64,000 nt of DNA from Palaeococcus pacificus DY20341 (GTDB taxonomy: Archaea; Methanobacteriota_B; Thermococci; Thermococcales; Thermococcaceae). The position numbers and the translations under genes were made by a program. The stretch lies in the NCBI RefSeq assembly GCF_000725425.1, contig NZ_CP006019.1, forward strand, positions 310,001 through 374,000, written 5' to 3'. A model generated the notes under the pieces. It saw only the letters and a program-made list of their open reading frames with translations. It was not told where the DNA came from and did not search any database. Numbering within the stretch: the first letter of the stretch is position 1; each line of letters opens with the position of its first letter. Below, piece after piece: positions 19,089 through 27,114 of this stretch.

Positions 19089-19337
19089 ATGGTAGCTATG
19101 GATGTTGGAAGGATTGGTGTTATCCTTGCAGGTAGAAGGGCTGGTAAGAAAGTCGTCGTCGTTGACGTTATAGACAGGAACTTCGTCCTCGTTACAGGCG
19201 CTGGGAACGGTGTTAAGAGGAGAAGGATGAACATCAAGCACATCGAGCCACTCCCCGAAAAGATTGACATTCAAAGGGGAGCCAGCGACGAGGAAGTTAA
19301 GCAAGCCCTTGAAGCTGCCGGCATAACACTTGAATGA
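19089..19337 (+). CDS. rpl14e: 50S ribosomal protein eL14
   Basis: An 82-residue L14e with an SH3-like KOW start ([23 protein letters not shown]) and the conserved [17 protein letters not shown] segment. The shorter archaeal form lacks the eukaryotic C-terminal extension. It begins directly after the cmk stop. GGAGGTGGAATGA upstream is a good ribosome binding site. It is the last gene of the conserved superoperon before two genes that interrupt the usual eL14-Cbf5 order. Confidence 0.95.
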   Translation: MVAMDVGRIGVILAGRRAGKKVVVVDVIDRNFVLVTGAGNGVKRRRMNIKHIEPLPEKIDIQRGASDEEVKQALEAAGITLE

Positions 19338-19350
19338 ACTCTTTAAATAA

Positions 19351-19386
19351 GCGCACGCTTGCGGTGAGGGGCTTAGCCCCTTATTC
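19351..19386 (+). terminator. Double hairpin after eL14
   Basis: CGCA-CGCT-TGCG (19352-19363) is followed by GGGGC-TTA-GCCCC (19368-19380) and TTATTCTATCC. Stable stems with a weak T run could stop transcription or protect the 3' end. A TTTAAATA just upstream (19342-19349) resembles a TATA box, so a short RNA starting near 19372 is an alternative. Role unproven. Confidence 0.4.
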
Positions 19387-19506
19387 TATCCCTGAATTTT
19401 ATTTAAATAATGCAAACTTTTTTGGATTTCACTTTTCATTTTGAAAATCAATAACTATTTAGCTTTTCAATGCGTAATTTGTATAGAGCATTTGGGGATG
19501 AGTTTT

Positions 19507-19800
19507 ATGGTTAAAGCAGTTTGGAATGGAGCTGTTCTTGCAGAAGTTGAGAAAAAGAGACTCATCCTTTTGGAAGGAAACGTTTATTTCCCACCTGACT
19601 CAGTGAATAAAAAATACCTCAAGGAAAGCGATATTCATTCAACATGCCCTTGGAAAGGGGAAGCGAGCTATTATGATATTGTCGTTAATGGCAAGGTGAA
19701 TAAAGATGCTGCTTGGTATTATCCTGAACCTAAAGATGCTGCAAAGCACATAAAAGGCTACGTGGCTTTTTGGAAAGGAGTGGAAATAATAGATGAATGA
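19507..19800 (+). CDS. DUF427-domain protein
   Basis: A 97-residue protein of the DUF427 family, a small beta-rich fold of unknown biochemical role found in many bacteria and some archaea. The typical pattern is visible: KAVWNGAVLAE at the start, EGNVYFPPDSV (about 22-32), STCPWKGEASYYDIVVNG (about 45-62), AAWYYPEPKDAAKHIKGYVAF, with Trp, Cys and Gly conserved. I start at ATG 19507 behind GGGGATGAG; longer versions have no family match. It overlaps the following oxidoreductase by 8 nt, which suggests a functional pair. Confidence 0.8.
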   Translation: MVKAVWNGAVLAEVEKKRLILLEGNVYFPPDSVNKKYLKESDIHSTCPWKGEASYYDIVVNGKVNKDAAWYYPEPKDAAKHIKGYVAFWKGVEIIDE

Positions 19801-21151
19801 GGGATTAACTGTGGTGAGATATTTTGATTTAGTCGTAATTGGGAGTGGTGTGGCTGGGACTTTAGCCGCTCACAAGGCTAAGCAGGCAGGTTTGAATGTT
19901 GCTGTAGTCGATGAGCGCCCTTTTGGAGGTACCTGTGCATTAAGGGGCTGCGATCCAAAGAAGATTTTGGTCGGTGCGGCTGAGCTTGTGGATTGGGCAA
20001 GGAGAATGAAAGGAAATGGAATAGACGGAGAAATAAAAATAGACTGGAAGGAACTAATGAAGTTTAAGAGGAAATTTACTGAGGAGATGTCAAAAAGGAT
20101 TGAACAAGGCTTTGAGAAGGCAGGCATAGAGACTTTTCATGCTCATGCGCGCTTTTTAGATGAAAGAACTCTTGAAGTAGATGGGGAAAAGCTTGAAGCG
20201 AGGTTCTTTTTAATTGCAACGGGAGCAAGGCCGAGAACGCTTAATATTCTCGGAGAAGAATATGTTATAACGAGCGACCAGTTTTTGGAGCTTGATAATC
20301 TTCCCGAAGAGATTATCTTTGTTGGTGGAGGATATATCTCCTTTGAGCTTGCACACATAGCTTCGCGTGCAGGTGCTAAGGTTAAGATACTCCATCGCAG
20401 TGAGAGGCCTTTAAAGAACTTTGAACCCTACTTGGTGGAGAAACTTTTAGAGGCGACAAGAGAGAAGGGGATAGAAGTTATTTTAAACACCCCCGTGGTG
20501 GGAGTCGAGAAGAAAGGGAACAGGTTCATTGTCAATACGGCTCAAAATGAAGCACAATTTGAAGCTGACTTAGTTGTTCATGGAGCAGGGAGAGTGCCAA
20601 ACATCGATGGTCTTGGCTTAGAAAATGCTAATATCGAGCACGATAGTAGGGGCATTATAGTGAACGAATACATGCAAAGCATTTCTAATCCAAGGGTTTA
20701 TGCTGCAGGCGATGTTGCCAAGGGAGGTTTACCTTTAACTCCTGTTGCTGCTGTCGAGGCAAGTATAGCCACGAGCAACATTATAAAAGGCAACAATAGG
20801 AAAATAAACTACAAGGGAATCCCTACAGCAGTTTTTACAATACCTCCTATGGCTTCAGTTGGTTTGAGAGAAGAAGATGCTAAGAGAGATAGTCTAAACT
20901 TCACTGTAAAACAAGGGGACACATCGAGATGGTATACCTCTAAGAGGATAAACCTCAAACACTCTGCATTCAAGATATTGATAGAAAAAGAGACAGGAAA
21001 AATACTAGGCGCCCACTTGTTGGGGCACAACGCTGATGAAGTGATAAACATATTTGCTTTAGCAATCCAACTAGGATTAACTGCTCAAGACCTAAAGCAC
21101 CGCTATTACTCCTATCCAACGAGTTCTTATGACATCCTCTACATGCTTTGA
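19793..21151 (+). CDS. FAD/NAD-dependent disulfide-oxidoreductase homologue (Lpd/Gor family)
   Basis: A 452-residue class I pyridine nucleotide-disulfide oxidoreductase homologue. The FAD-binding GSGVAG lies at about 17-22, and the redox pair Cys48-X4-Cys53 sits in GGTCALRGCDPKK. An NAD(P)-binding GGGYISFELA lies at about 180, the second FAD motif with YAAGDVAKGG at about 303-312, and a dimer domain is at the C-terminus. The usual catalytic His-X-Pro near the C-terminus is replaced: YSYPTSSYD has Tyr where lipoamide dehydrogenase has His. So the natural disulfide substrate is unknown. GTG starts at about 19811-19814 are alternatives. It is co-translated with DUF427. Confidence 0.82.
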   Translation: MNEGLTVVRYFDLVVIGSGVAGTLAAHKAKQAGLNVAVVDERPFGGTCALRGCDPKKILVGAAELVDWARRMKGNGIDGEIKIDWKELMKFKRKFTEEMSKRIEQGFEKAGIETFHAHARFLDERTLEVDGEKLEARFFLIATGARPRTLNILGEEYVITSDQFLELDNLPEEIIFVGGGYISFELAHIASRAGAKVKILHRSERPLKNFEPYLVEKLLEATREKGIEVILNTPVVGVEKKGNRFIVNTAQNEAQFEADLVVHGAGRVPNIDGLGLENANIEHDSRGIIVNEYMQSISNPRVYAAGDVAKGGLPLTPVAAVEASIATSNIIKGNNRKINYKGIPTAVFTIPPMASVGLREEDAKRDSLNFTVKQGDTSRWYTSKRINLKHSAFKILIEKETGKILGAHLLGHNADEVINIFALAIQLGLTAQDLKHRYYSYPTSSYDILYML

Positions 21152-21162
21152 CATTTCTAAAC

Positions 21163-21170
21163 CTTTATAA
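21163..21170 (+). promoter_or_regulatory. TATA box of cbf5
   Basis: CTTTATAA after TCTAAACC in the 64-nt gap between the oxidoreductase and cbf5. The expected start near 21192 leaves a leader of about 24 nt with GGTGATAGC before ATG 21216. Confidence 0.6.
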
Positions 21171-21215
21171 GCTTCGCAGTGAACTCTCCAATATAACGCT
21201 CGCTAGGTGATAGCT

Positions 21216-22229
21216 ATGGTAAAGAAGAAAAAGAGGGAGAGAAAGTACCTTTTGCCTGCGGATACTAAGAGAGAGATTGTGATAAAAGATGATAAGGCCG
21301 AAACGAATCCTAAGTGGGGCTTTTCTCCATATGAAAGGCCAATAGATTTGCACATAAAGTATGGGGTTATCAATTTGGACAAGCCTCCGGGACCTACTTC
21401 CCATGAGGTTGTTGCGTGGGTTAAGAGAATTTTAAACTTAAATAAGGCGGGCCACGGTGGAACCCTTGACCCTAAGGTGAGCGGTATCCTTCCAACAGCT
21501 TTGGAAAATGCTACGAGAGTAGTTCAAGCTCTTTTGCCAGCGGGAAAAGAGTATGTGGCTTTAATGCATCTTCACGGTGATGTTAAGAAGGAGAAAATAC
21601 TTCAAGTAATGAGCGAGTTTGAAGGTGAGATAATTCAGAGGCCGCCTTTGAGAAGTGCTGTTAAAAGGAGATTGAGAACCAGAAAGGTTTACTACATTGA
21701 TGTTTTGGAGATTGATGGTAGGGATGTCCTTTTTAGAGTTGGTGTTGAGGCTGGGACTTACATAAGGTCGCTCATCCACCATATAGGCTTAGCATTGGGA
21801 GTAGGCGCTCACATGGCCGAGCTTAGGAGGACGAGGAGCGGACCCTTCAAGGAGGATGAAACCCTCGTAACGCTTCACGATTTGATTGATGCCTATCACT
21901 TTTGGAAGGACGATGGAATAGAGGATTACTTTAGAAAAGCAATCCAACCGATGGAGAAAGCGGTTGAGCACTTGCCCAAGGTGTGGATTAGGGACTCAGC
22001 GGTTGCTGCCGTAACCTATGGGGCAGACCTAGCAGTTCCCGGAATCGTTAAGCTTCATAAAGGCATTAAGCGCGGTGACCTCGTGGCCATAATGACGCTC
22101 AAAGATGAGCTTGTCGCGTTGGGCAAAGCTATTATGACAAGCGGCGAGATGCTCAACGAAAAGAAGGGTATAGCGGTCGATGTGGAGAAGGTGTTCATGC
22201 CTAGGGATTGGTATCCAAAGATGTGGTAG
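21216..22229 (+). CDS. cbf5: tRNA/rRNA pseudouridine synthase Cbf5 (H/ACA RNP catalytic subunit)
   Basis: A 337-residue Cbf5, the archaeal dyskerin homologue that makes pseudouridines guided by H/ACA RNAs and also modifies tRNA. The TruB catalytic motif GHGGTLDPKVSG (about 79-90) gives catalytic Asp85. The nucleotide-binding YIRSLIHHIG lies at about 187-196. The PUA domain (about 250-330) starts near AAVTYGADLAVPGIVK. The N-terminal charged extension is archaeal. The stop abuts a palindromic repeat. Confidence 0.96.
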   Translation: MVKKKKRERKYLLPADTKREIVIKDDKAETNPKWGFSPYERPIDLHIKYGVINLDKPPGPTSHEVVAWVKRILNLNKAGHGGTLDPKVSGILPTALENATRVVQALLPAGKEYVALMHLHGDVKKEKILQVMSEFEGEIIQRPPLRSAVKRRLRTRKVYYIDVLEIDGRDVLFRVGVEAGTYIRSLIHHIGLALGVGAHMAELRRTRSGPFKEDETLVTLHDLIDAYHFWKDDGIEDYFRKAIQPMEKAVEHLPKVWIRDSAVAAVTYGADLAVPGIVKLHKGIKRGDLVAIMTLKDELVALGKAIMTSGEMLNEKKGIAVDVEKVFMPRDWYPKMW

Positions 22230-22260
22230 CAAACTTCGCCTTCGCGAAGTTTGATCAAGG
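22230..22260 (+). repeat. Palindromic repeat copy 1 (directly after cbf5)
   Basis: CAAACTTCG (22230-22238), loop CCTTCG, CGAAGTTTG (22245-22253), then ATCAAGG. The right arm continues as GTTTGATCAA, matching the outer part of copies 2 and 3. It starts immediately after the cbf5 stop codon and may fold into a stable 3'-end hairpin. Confidence 0.65.
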
Positions 22261-22462
22261 TTTACATGTCCCTTTAAATTTAGCTGTTTTTCAGTGGATT
22301 TCTTTTGGCTATTTTTTACATTATTTTACTCTCATCAGCGTCCTTTGGGTGTTAAAAAGGCAAAAACAACTTCCAAAAGGGACTTGAAGTTGGAAATCCA
22401 ATTCAAAGATTCAACTTGAAGAAGACATGCAAACTCGCTCTGGTCTTTTTGGGAAGTTTACC

Positions 22463-22488
22463 CTTTGATCAAACTTTGCCTTGCAAAT
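22463..22488 (+). repeat. Palindromic repeat copy 2
   Basis: CTTTGATCAAACTTTGCCTTGCAAATT carries the complete left arm of the same element as copies 1 and 3 (TTTGATCAAACTTTG), but its right arm has decayed. The element as a whole appears to be a near-perfect palindrome whose ends contain TTTGATCAAA. Confidence 0.55.
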
Positions 22489-22756
22489 TGCTTGCTGACG
22501 CAAGCGCCGGCGGAAATGGGTTAACTCCTTCATTTTACATCTTTAATGGCATTCTTTTTTTACTTGCCAATTTGTGTGGAATTTCGTGAACAAGTACATC
22601 AATTTTGGATTCACTCTTTTTTGACGCATTTCAGACACAAAATACGGTAAAAATCCGTTACAAGTGTTTAATCTTACTTCAAATGTATAATTAGGGAGTG
22701 AATGTCATTGAAAAAGAGCATTTGCCGGTCTTTCATTTCGGTCATAATCTGAGAAC

Positions 22757-22765
22757 CTTTTTAAA
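22757..22765 (+). promoter_or_regulatory. TATA box giving a nearly leaderless methyltransferase mRNA
   Basis: CTTTTTAAA preceded by GAGAAC. Its centre is about 26 nt before ATG 22788, and no Shine-Dalgarno site is present, so transcription probably starts at or within a few bases of the start codon. Confidence 0.6.
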
Positions 22766-22787
22766 CCCCTTCCCCAAAGCATAACCC

Positions 22788-23375
22788 ATGAGTCATTACT
22801 ACTCCGAGAGCCCAAGCACACCACTAAGGACAAAGACCATTGAGGTAGTGCTTAGAGGAGAGCGCTTTAAATTTATCACAGCGAGCGGAGTTTTTTCCTT
22901 TGGAAAGCTTGATTTAGGAACTAAGCTCTTGATTGAGAGTGTCATATTAGATAAGGATTGGGAAGTTTTAGATTTGGGCTGTGGCTACGGTGTGATTGGA
23001 ATTGTTGCCTCACGTTTCGTTAAGCGCGTTGTCATGGTAGACATCAATAAGAGGGCTGTAAGTATAGCGAAGAAAAATTTAAAAATCAACAACGTGGAGA
23101 ATGCTGAGGTGAGGTGGGGGAGCCTCTACGAACCAGTTGAGGGTAAGAGGTTCCACACCATAATAACCAACCCTCCCGTGCATGCAGGCAAAGAAGTGCT
23201 GAGGGAAATAGTTATAAATGCTCCCAAGCATCTCTACGATGGAGGTTTACTTCAACTCGTCATTCGCACAAATCAAGGCGCAAAATATATTAAGGGTTTG
23301 ATGGAGCAAACCTTTAAAGATGTGCGGGAGCTATCGAAGGGTAGCGGGTATAGAGTGTATGCCGGGATAGCCTAG
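22788..23375 (+). CDS. Class I SAM-dependent methyltransferase, RsmC-like (MTS domain)
   Basis: A 195-residue methyltransferase with SAM motif I DLGCGYGVIG (about 63-72), an acidic end of strand 2 (MVDINKRAV, about 85-93), and the catalytic NPP motif TNPPVHAG (about 128-135) typical of N-methylation of bases in RNA. It resembles the small archaeal relatives of RsmC, without the N-terminal domain of the bacterial enzyme. It appears to be translated from a leaderless message. The last five codons, including the stop, lie inside the tRNA-Ser gene. Substrate unknown; RNA guanine or adenine is inferred. Confidence 0.85.
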   Translation: MSHYYSESPSTPLRTKTIEVVLRGERFKFITASGVFSFGKLDLGTKLLIESVILDKDWEVLDLGCGYGVIGIVASRFVKRVVMVDINKRAVSIAKKNLKINNVENAEVRWGSLYEPVEGKRFHTIITNPPVHAGKEVLREIVINAPKHLYDGGLLQLVIRTNQGAKYIKGLMEQTFKDVRELSKGSGYRVYAGIA

Positions 23376-23447
23376 CCTGGGATGGCGCGGGCCTTGAGAG
23401 CCCGTGGGCGTTTGCCCGCCGGGGTTCAAATCCCCGTCCCGGCGCCA
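23361..23447 (+). tRNA. tRNA-Ser (anticodon TGA)
   Basis: An 87-nt cloverleaf. Acceptor GCCGGGA pairs with TCCCGGC, discriminator G, encoded CCA at 23445-23447. Anticodon stem CGGGC/GCCCG surrounds loop CTTGAGA with TGA anticodon. The long variable arm TGGGCGTTTGCCCG is diagnostic for serine, and the T arm is CGGGG-TTCAAAT-CCCCG. The 5' end overlaps the last 15 nt of the methyltransferase gene, so one transcript cannot yield both a full mRNA and a mature tRNA. Confidence 0.96.
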
Positions 23448-23488
23448 AAATCCTCTTGAAGGATTAACTCTTTGGAGGTGTACTTATA

Positions 23489-23935
23489 ATGGCAGACTTT
23501 AGGCACATAGTGCGTATCGCTGGAACGGATTTAGACGGAAATAAACAAATTAGGTGGGCATTAACAGGTATCAAAGGTATTGGAATAAACTTTGCAACAA
23601 TGGTGTGCAGAGCAGCTGGTATTGACCCATTCCAAAAACTCGGTTACATGGACGAGGAGTCAATTAAAAAGATAGAAGCTGTCTTAGAGAACCCACTAGC
23701 TCACGGTATTCCTGAGTGGGCAGTAAACAGGCCAAAGGACTACGAGACAGGAAGAAACTTGCACCTCATTGGTGCCAAGTTGGCTATGTACTGGAGAGAG
23801 GACTTCAACAGGCTAAGGAGACTAAGGTCATACAGAGGTATCAGACACGAGCTTGGATTGCCTGTTAGAGGGCAAAGAACTAAAGCACACTTCAGGCACG
23901 GCGCTACATTGGGTGTTAGCAGGAGGAAGAAGTGA
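23489..23935 (+). CDS. rps13: 30S ribosomal protein uS13
   Basis: A 148-residue S13 of the head, contacting P-site tRNA. It contains the helix-two-turn-helix region with [21 protein letters not shown] (starting about 25) and the basic C-terminus ([22 protein letters not shown], starting about 112). It starts with GGAGGTG upstream and opens the alpha-type operon uS13-uS4-uS11-RpoD directly after tRNA-Ser. Confidence 0.98.
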   Translation: MADFRHIVRIAGTDLDGNKQIRWALTGIKGIGINFATMVCRAAGIDPFQKLGYMDEESIKKIEAVLENPLAHGIPEWAVNRPKDYETGRNLHLIGAKLAMYWREDFNRLRRLRSYRGIRHELGLPVRGQRTKAHFRHGATLGVSRRKK

Positions 23936-23945
23936 GGTGGTATAA

Positions 23946-24488
23946 ATGGGAGACCCTAAGAGGCAAAGGAAGAGGTATGAGACTCCCTCTCACCCATGGA
24001 TTAAGGAGAGAATTGAGAGAGAAAAGGTATTGGTGCAAAAGTATGCTTTGAAGAACAAGAAGGAGCTTTGGAAGCACGAGACTCAGCTTAGAAACTTTAG
24101 AAGAAGGGCAAGAAGATTGCTCGCAGCTAGAGGTAAGCAAGCTGAGGTAGAGAGGGAGCAATTGCTCCAAAGATTAAAGAGGCTTGGAATCCTCCCAGAG
24201 AACGCTCACCTTGATGACGTTCTTTCACTTGTCATCGAGGACATTTTAGAGAGGAGACTTCAAACAATTGTCTTCAAGAGAGGTCTGGCTAGGACTCCAA
24301 GACAAGCTAGGCAGTTGATTGTCCACGGTCACATTGAAGTGAACGGTCAGCTCATAAGATCCCCAAGCTACCTCGTGCTCAAGGAGGAGGAAGAGACAAT
24401 AACATACACCAAGAACTCCCCATTTGCTAACTCCCAACACCCGGAGAGGATGGTTATTGAACAAGCTCAAAAGGGTGAGGCACAATGA
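23946..24488 (+). CDS. rps4: 30S ribosomal protein uS4
   Basis: A 180-residue S4, a primary 16S rRNA binder. The archaeal/eukaryotic S9-like form begins [18 protein letters not shown], and the S4 domain lies at about 100-165 ([32 protein letters not shown] region). The uS13 stop is fused to TGAGGTGG. The end overlaps the uS11 start by 4 nt. Confidence 0.98.
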   Translation: MGDPKRQRKRYETPSHPWIKERIEREKVLVQKYALKNKKELWKHETQLRNFRRRARRLLAARGKQAEVEREQLLQRLKRLGILPENAHLDDVLSLVIEDILERRLQTIVFKRGLARTPRQARQLIVHGHIEVNGQLIRSPSYLVLKEEEETITYTKNSPFANSQHPERMVIEQAQKGEAQ

Positions 24489-24895
24489 GTAATGAGGTTA
24501 ACATTAAAAAGAAGGAGAAGTGGGGAGTTGCCCACATCTACTCCTCATACAACAACACAATAATCCACATCACGGATTTAACCGGTGCTGAAACCATCGC
24601 TAAGTGCAGCGGTGGTATGGTAGTCAAGGCCGATAGAGATGAACCCTCTCCATACGCAGCTATGGTCGCTGCTAAGAGAGTTGCGGAAGAGGCTTTGGAG
24701 AAAGGCATCACAGGTGTTCACATTAAAGTCAGAGCACCAGGAGGAAGCAAGAGCAAAACTCCAGGGCCAGGTGCTCAAGCAGCTATTAGAGCTTTGGCTA
24801 GAGCAGGCCTTAGGATAGGAAGAGTTGAAGATGCAACTCCAATACCGCACGATGGAACAAGGCCAAAGGGCGGTAGGAGAGGCAGAAGGGTTTGA
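24485..24895 (+). CDS. rps11: 30S ribosomal protein uS11
   Basis: A 136-residue S11 on the platform near the mRNA exit. Conserved features are [23 protein letters not shown] (starting about 14), [25 protein letters not shown] (starting about 79) and the terminal [19 protein letters not shown]. The start overlaps the uS4 stop. A T run before rpoD may attenuate transcription. Confidence 0.98.
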   Translation: MSNEVNIKKKEKWGVAHIYSSYNNTIIHITDLTGAETIAKCSGGMVVKADRDEPSPYAAMVAAKRVAEEALEKGITGVHIKVRAPGGSKSKTPGPGAQAAIRALARAGLRIGRVEDATPIPHDGTRPKGGRRGRRV

Positions 24896-24928
24896 CTCTC
24901 TTTACAACTTCTTTTTTTGGTGAGAGCA

Positions 24929-25705
24929 ATGAAAATTAAAATTCTTGAAAAGAGAGAGGATGCGATTCGCTTCATAATTGAAGGCGTTGATATAGCCTTT
25001 GCAAACGCCCTAAGGAGAACTGTTATCAGCGAAGTTCCAACATTTGCGGTGGATGAGGTAGAGTTTTACGAAAACAACTCTGCTTTGTTTGATGAGATGA
25101 TATCCCACCGTCTAGGTTTGATACCACTAACCACACCTGCGGATAGGTTTGAGCTCGATGCTTTGGAGTTGGATGATTATACGGTAACACTCTCTTTAGA
25201 GGCTGAAGGACCTGGAGTAATTTACTCCGGCGATTTAAAGAGTGATGATCCGGATATTAAGCCCGCTAATCCAAACATCCCTATAGTTAAGCTTGCCGAA
25301 GGACAGAGGCTCGTCTTTAATGCATATGCGAGGCTTGGTAGAGGAAAAGACCACGCAAAATGGCAACCCGGATTGGCATACTATAAGTACCTAACCAAAA
25401 TCCATGTTAGCAAAGAAGTTCCTAATTGGGAAAAGATAAAAGATCTTGCTGAGAAGAGGGGTTTGCCAGTTGAGGAGAACAAAAATGAATTGATCATTAA
25501 AACTGAAAAGGCATTTTATTTGCCAAGAGAATTCGATGAGTACATTGGCAACCTAATAGTTGAAAAGGTAGTTCCAAACACCTTTGTGTTTACTGTCGAG
25601 AGCAATGGCGAACTTCCTGTAGAAGAAATCATCAGCATTGCCTTAAAGTTGCTCATGAGAAAAGGCGATAAATTTATAAGCGAACTTCATAGATTAGCGG
25701 AATAG
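24929..25705 (+). CDS. rpoD: DNA-directed RNA polymerase subunit D
   Basis: A 258-residue subunit D (Rpb3/alpha homologue) that nucleates polymerase assembly with subunits L, N and P. The dimerisation domain is split by domain 2 (about 48-165). [18 protein letters not shown] (starting about 25) is the hallmark. No cysteine occurs anywhere in the protein, so the 3Fe-4S or 4Fe-4S cluster domain found in some archaeal subunits D is absent here. ATG 24929 is chosen; GTG/TTG upstream are within the ribosome binding site. Next to tRNA-Leu. Confidence 0.97.
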   Translation: MKIKILEKREDAIRFIIEGVDIAFANALRRTVISEVPTFAVDEVEFYENNSALFDEMISHRLGLIPLTTPADRFELDALELDDYTVTLSLEAEGPGVIYSGDLKSDDPDIKPANPNIPIVKLAEGQRLVFNAYARLGRGKDHAKWQPGLAYYKYLTKIHVSKEVPNWEKIKDLAEKRGLPVEENKNELIIKTEKAFYLPREFDEYIGNLIVEKVVPNTFVFTVESNGELPVEEIISIALKLLMRKGDKFISELHRLAE

Positions 25706-25709
25706 CCAC

Positions 25710-25797
25710 GCGGGGGTTGCCGAGCCTGGCCAAAGGCGCGGGATTTAGGGTCCCGTCCCGTAGGGGTTCGCGGGTTCAAATCCCGTCCCCCGCACCA
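25710..25797 (+). tRNA. tRNA-Leu (anticodon TAG)
   Basis: An 88-nt cloverleaf starting 4 nt after the rpoD stop. Acceptor GCGGGGG pairs with CCCCCGC, discriminator A, encoded CCA at 25795-25797. Anticodon stem CGGGA/TCCCG encloses loop TTTAGGG with TAG anticodon. The variable arm is long (class II), and the T arm is GCGGG-TTCAAAT-CCCGT. No intron. Confidence 0.96.
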
Positions 25798-25854
25798 TCA
25801 TGATCACCCCGTCCCTCGGTGCGAGAATGAAAAAACTGTTATGGAGGAATGTTC

Positions 25855-26217
25855 ATGAAGAGAACAGGCCCAACTGACATTAATTTGAGAAGGCTCATAA
25901 GGTATTTAAAGAAAAAGTCTAATGAAGAAAACGTAAATATTTGGAAAGACGTTGCCTGGCGCTTAGAGAGGCCAAGAAGGCAAAGAGCAGAAGTTAACGT
26001 TAGCAAAATCAACAGGTACACCAAAGAGGGCGATTTTGTTATTGTCCCAGGTAAGGTGCTCGGTGCAGGAAGCATTAACCACAAAGTAATAGTTGCAGCA
26101 TGGAGCTTTAGCGAAGAGGCAAAGAAGAAGATAGCAGAGGCTGGTGGAGAGGCCATCAAGATCGAAGAGTTGATTGAGAGAAACCCCAAAGGTAGTGGAG
26201 TAATTATAATGGAGTGA
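25855..26217 (+). CDS. rpl18e: 50S ribosomal protein eL18
   Basis: A 120-residue L18e (related in fold to bacterial L15). It begins [22 protein letters not shown] and contains the [22 protein letters not shown] segment (starting about 30). GGAGG at 25844-25848 favours ATG 25855 over the ATG two codons earlier. It opens the conserved eL18-uL13-uS9-RpoN cluster downstream of tRNA-Leu. Confidence 0.95.
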   Translation: MKRTGPTDINLRRLIRYLKKKSNEENVNIWKDVAWRLERPRRQRAEVNVSKINRYTKEGDFVIVPGKVLGAGSINHKVIVAAWSFSEEAKKKIAEAGGEAIKIEELIERNPKGSGVIIME

Positions 26218-26223
26218 TGAGCC

Positions 26224-26652
26224 ATGAGGATTATTAACGCTGAAGGTCTCATATTGGGTAGGATGGCTTCAAAGATTGCCAAGATGCTCCTTGAAGGTGA
26301 GGACATCATCATAGTTAACGCTGATAAAGCTATCATCACTGGCAACAGGGAGTACATTTTTGCCAAGTACAAGCGCAAAACAGAGTTCAGATCAATCTCA
26401 AACCCACAAAAAGGTCCATTTTATCCAAAGAGGAGCGATGAGATTGTTAGGAGAACAGTTAGGGGAATGCTTCCATGGAAGACAGACAAAGGAAGGAAGG
26501 CATTTAGAAAGTTGAAGGTTTACGCTGGCGTTCCAAAGGAATTCGAAGGCAAAGACTTTGAAACAATAAGTGAAGCGCACATATCAAGGCTCAAGACACC
26601 TAAGTTCGTTACAGTTGGTGAAGTAGCAAAGTATTTGGGTGGAAAGTTCTGA
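26224..26652 (+). CDS. rpl13: 50S ribosomal protein uL13
   Basis: A 142-residue L13, one of the early assembly proteins. It shows [23 protein letters not shown] (starting about 4), [13 protein letters not shown] (about 35-47) and [18 protein letters not shown] (starting about 76). It lies 6 nt after the eL18 stop. The stop is fused to TGAGGTGG before uS9. Confidence 0.98.
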   Translation: MRIINAEGLILGRMASKIAKMLLEGEDIIIVNADKAIITGNREYIFAKYKRKTEFRSISNPQKGPFYPKRSDEIVRRTVRGMLPWKTDKGRKAFRKLKVYAGVPKEFEGKDFETISEAHISRLKTPKFVTVGEVAKYLGGKF

Positions 26653-26662
26653 GGTGGTATAA

Positions 26663-27073
26663 ATGACCAAGGTTATTCAAACTGCTGGAAAGAGGAAGAG
26701 CGCGATTGCGAGAGCTACAATTAGAGAGGGAAAAGGTAGGGTTAGGATCAACGGAAAACCTGTTGAGATAATCGAACCTGAAATGATCAGGTTTGTTATC
26801 ATCGAGCCATTAGTCTTAGCTGGTGAAGGAATCGTTAACAAGGTTGACATAGACGTCAAGGTTCAAGGTGGAGGAATAGTGGGACAAGCCGAGGCTGCTA
26901 GAGTTGCTATAGCTAGGGCTTTAGTAGAGTGGACAAACGACATGACTTTGAAGGATACTTATATGCAATACGATAGAACGATGCTCGTTGGAGACTCAAG
27001 AAGGACAGAGCCACACAAGCCAAACAGGTCAACAAAGGGTCCAAGAGCAAAGAGGCAAAAGAGTTACCGTTGA
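26663..27073 (+). CDS. rps9: 30S ribosomal protein uS9
   Basis: A 136-residue S9 whose C-terminal tail reaches the P-site tRNA. It begins with the [21 protein letters not shown] motif (starting about 7) and ends with the basic [14 protein letters not shown]; the terminal Arg is the conserved P-site contact. The neighbouring genes uL13 and RpoN are typical for archaea. Confidence 0.98.
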   Translation: MTKVIQTAGKRKSAIARATIREGKGRVRINGKPVEIIEPEMIRFVIIEPLVLAGEGIVNKVDIDVKVQGGGIVGQAEAARVAIARALVEWTNDMTLKDTYMQYDRTMLVGDSRRTEPHKPNRSTKGPRAKRQKSYR

Positions 27074-27114
27074 GCCTTTCCTTTGTTTAATTTAAAAATT
27101 TGGAAGGTGTAAAC

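Larger units (their letters stand above)
22261..22787 (+). other. Long gene-free stretch between cbf5 and the methyltransferase gene
   Basis: More than 500 bases contain no convincing reading frame and no recognised RNA gene. It holds one copy of the palindromic repeat, a 7-bp inverted repeat (CAACTTC near 22368, GAAGTTG near 22386), a GCGCCGGCGG patch near 22504, and many T and A runs. The right end is the promoter of the methyltransferase. It could be a decayed gene, a site for small RNA, or a relic of inserted DNA; nothing here decides between these. Confidence 0.5.

Noticed and set aside
19441-19506. N-terminal extension of the DUF427 frame
   Set aside because: DUF427 homology starts at ATG 19507, behind GGGGATGAG; the upstream part is AT-rich spacer.
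22270-22335. C/D box small RNA on the minus strand (TGATGAG ... CTGA)
   Set aside because: Box-like sequences are about 46 nt apart, but no D' or C' boxes are present and the possible guides are A-rich sequences unlike rRNA.
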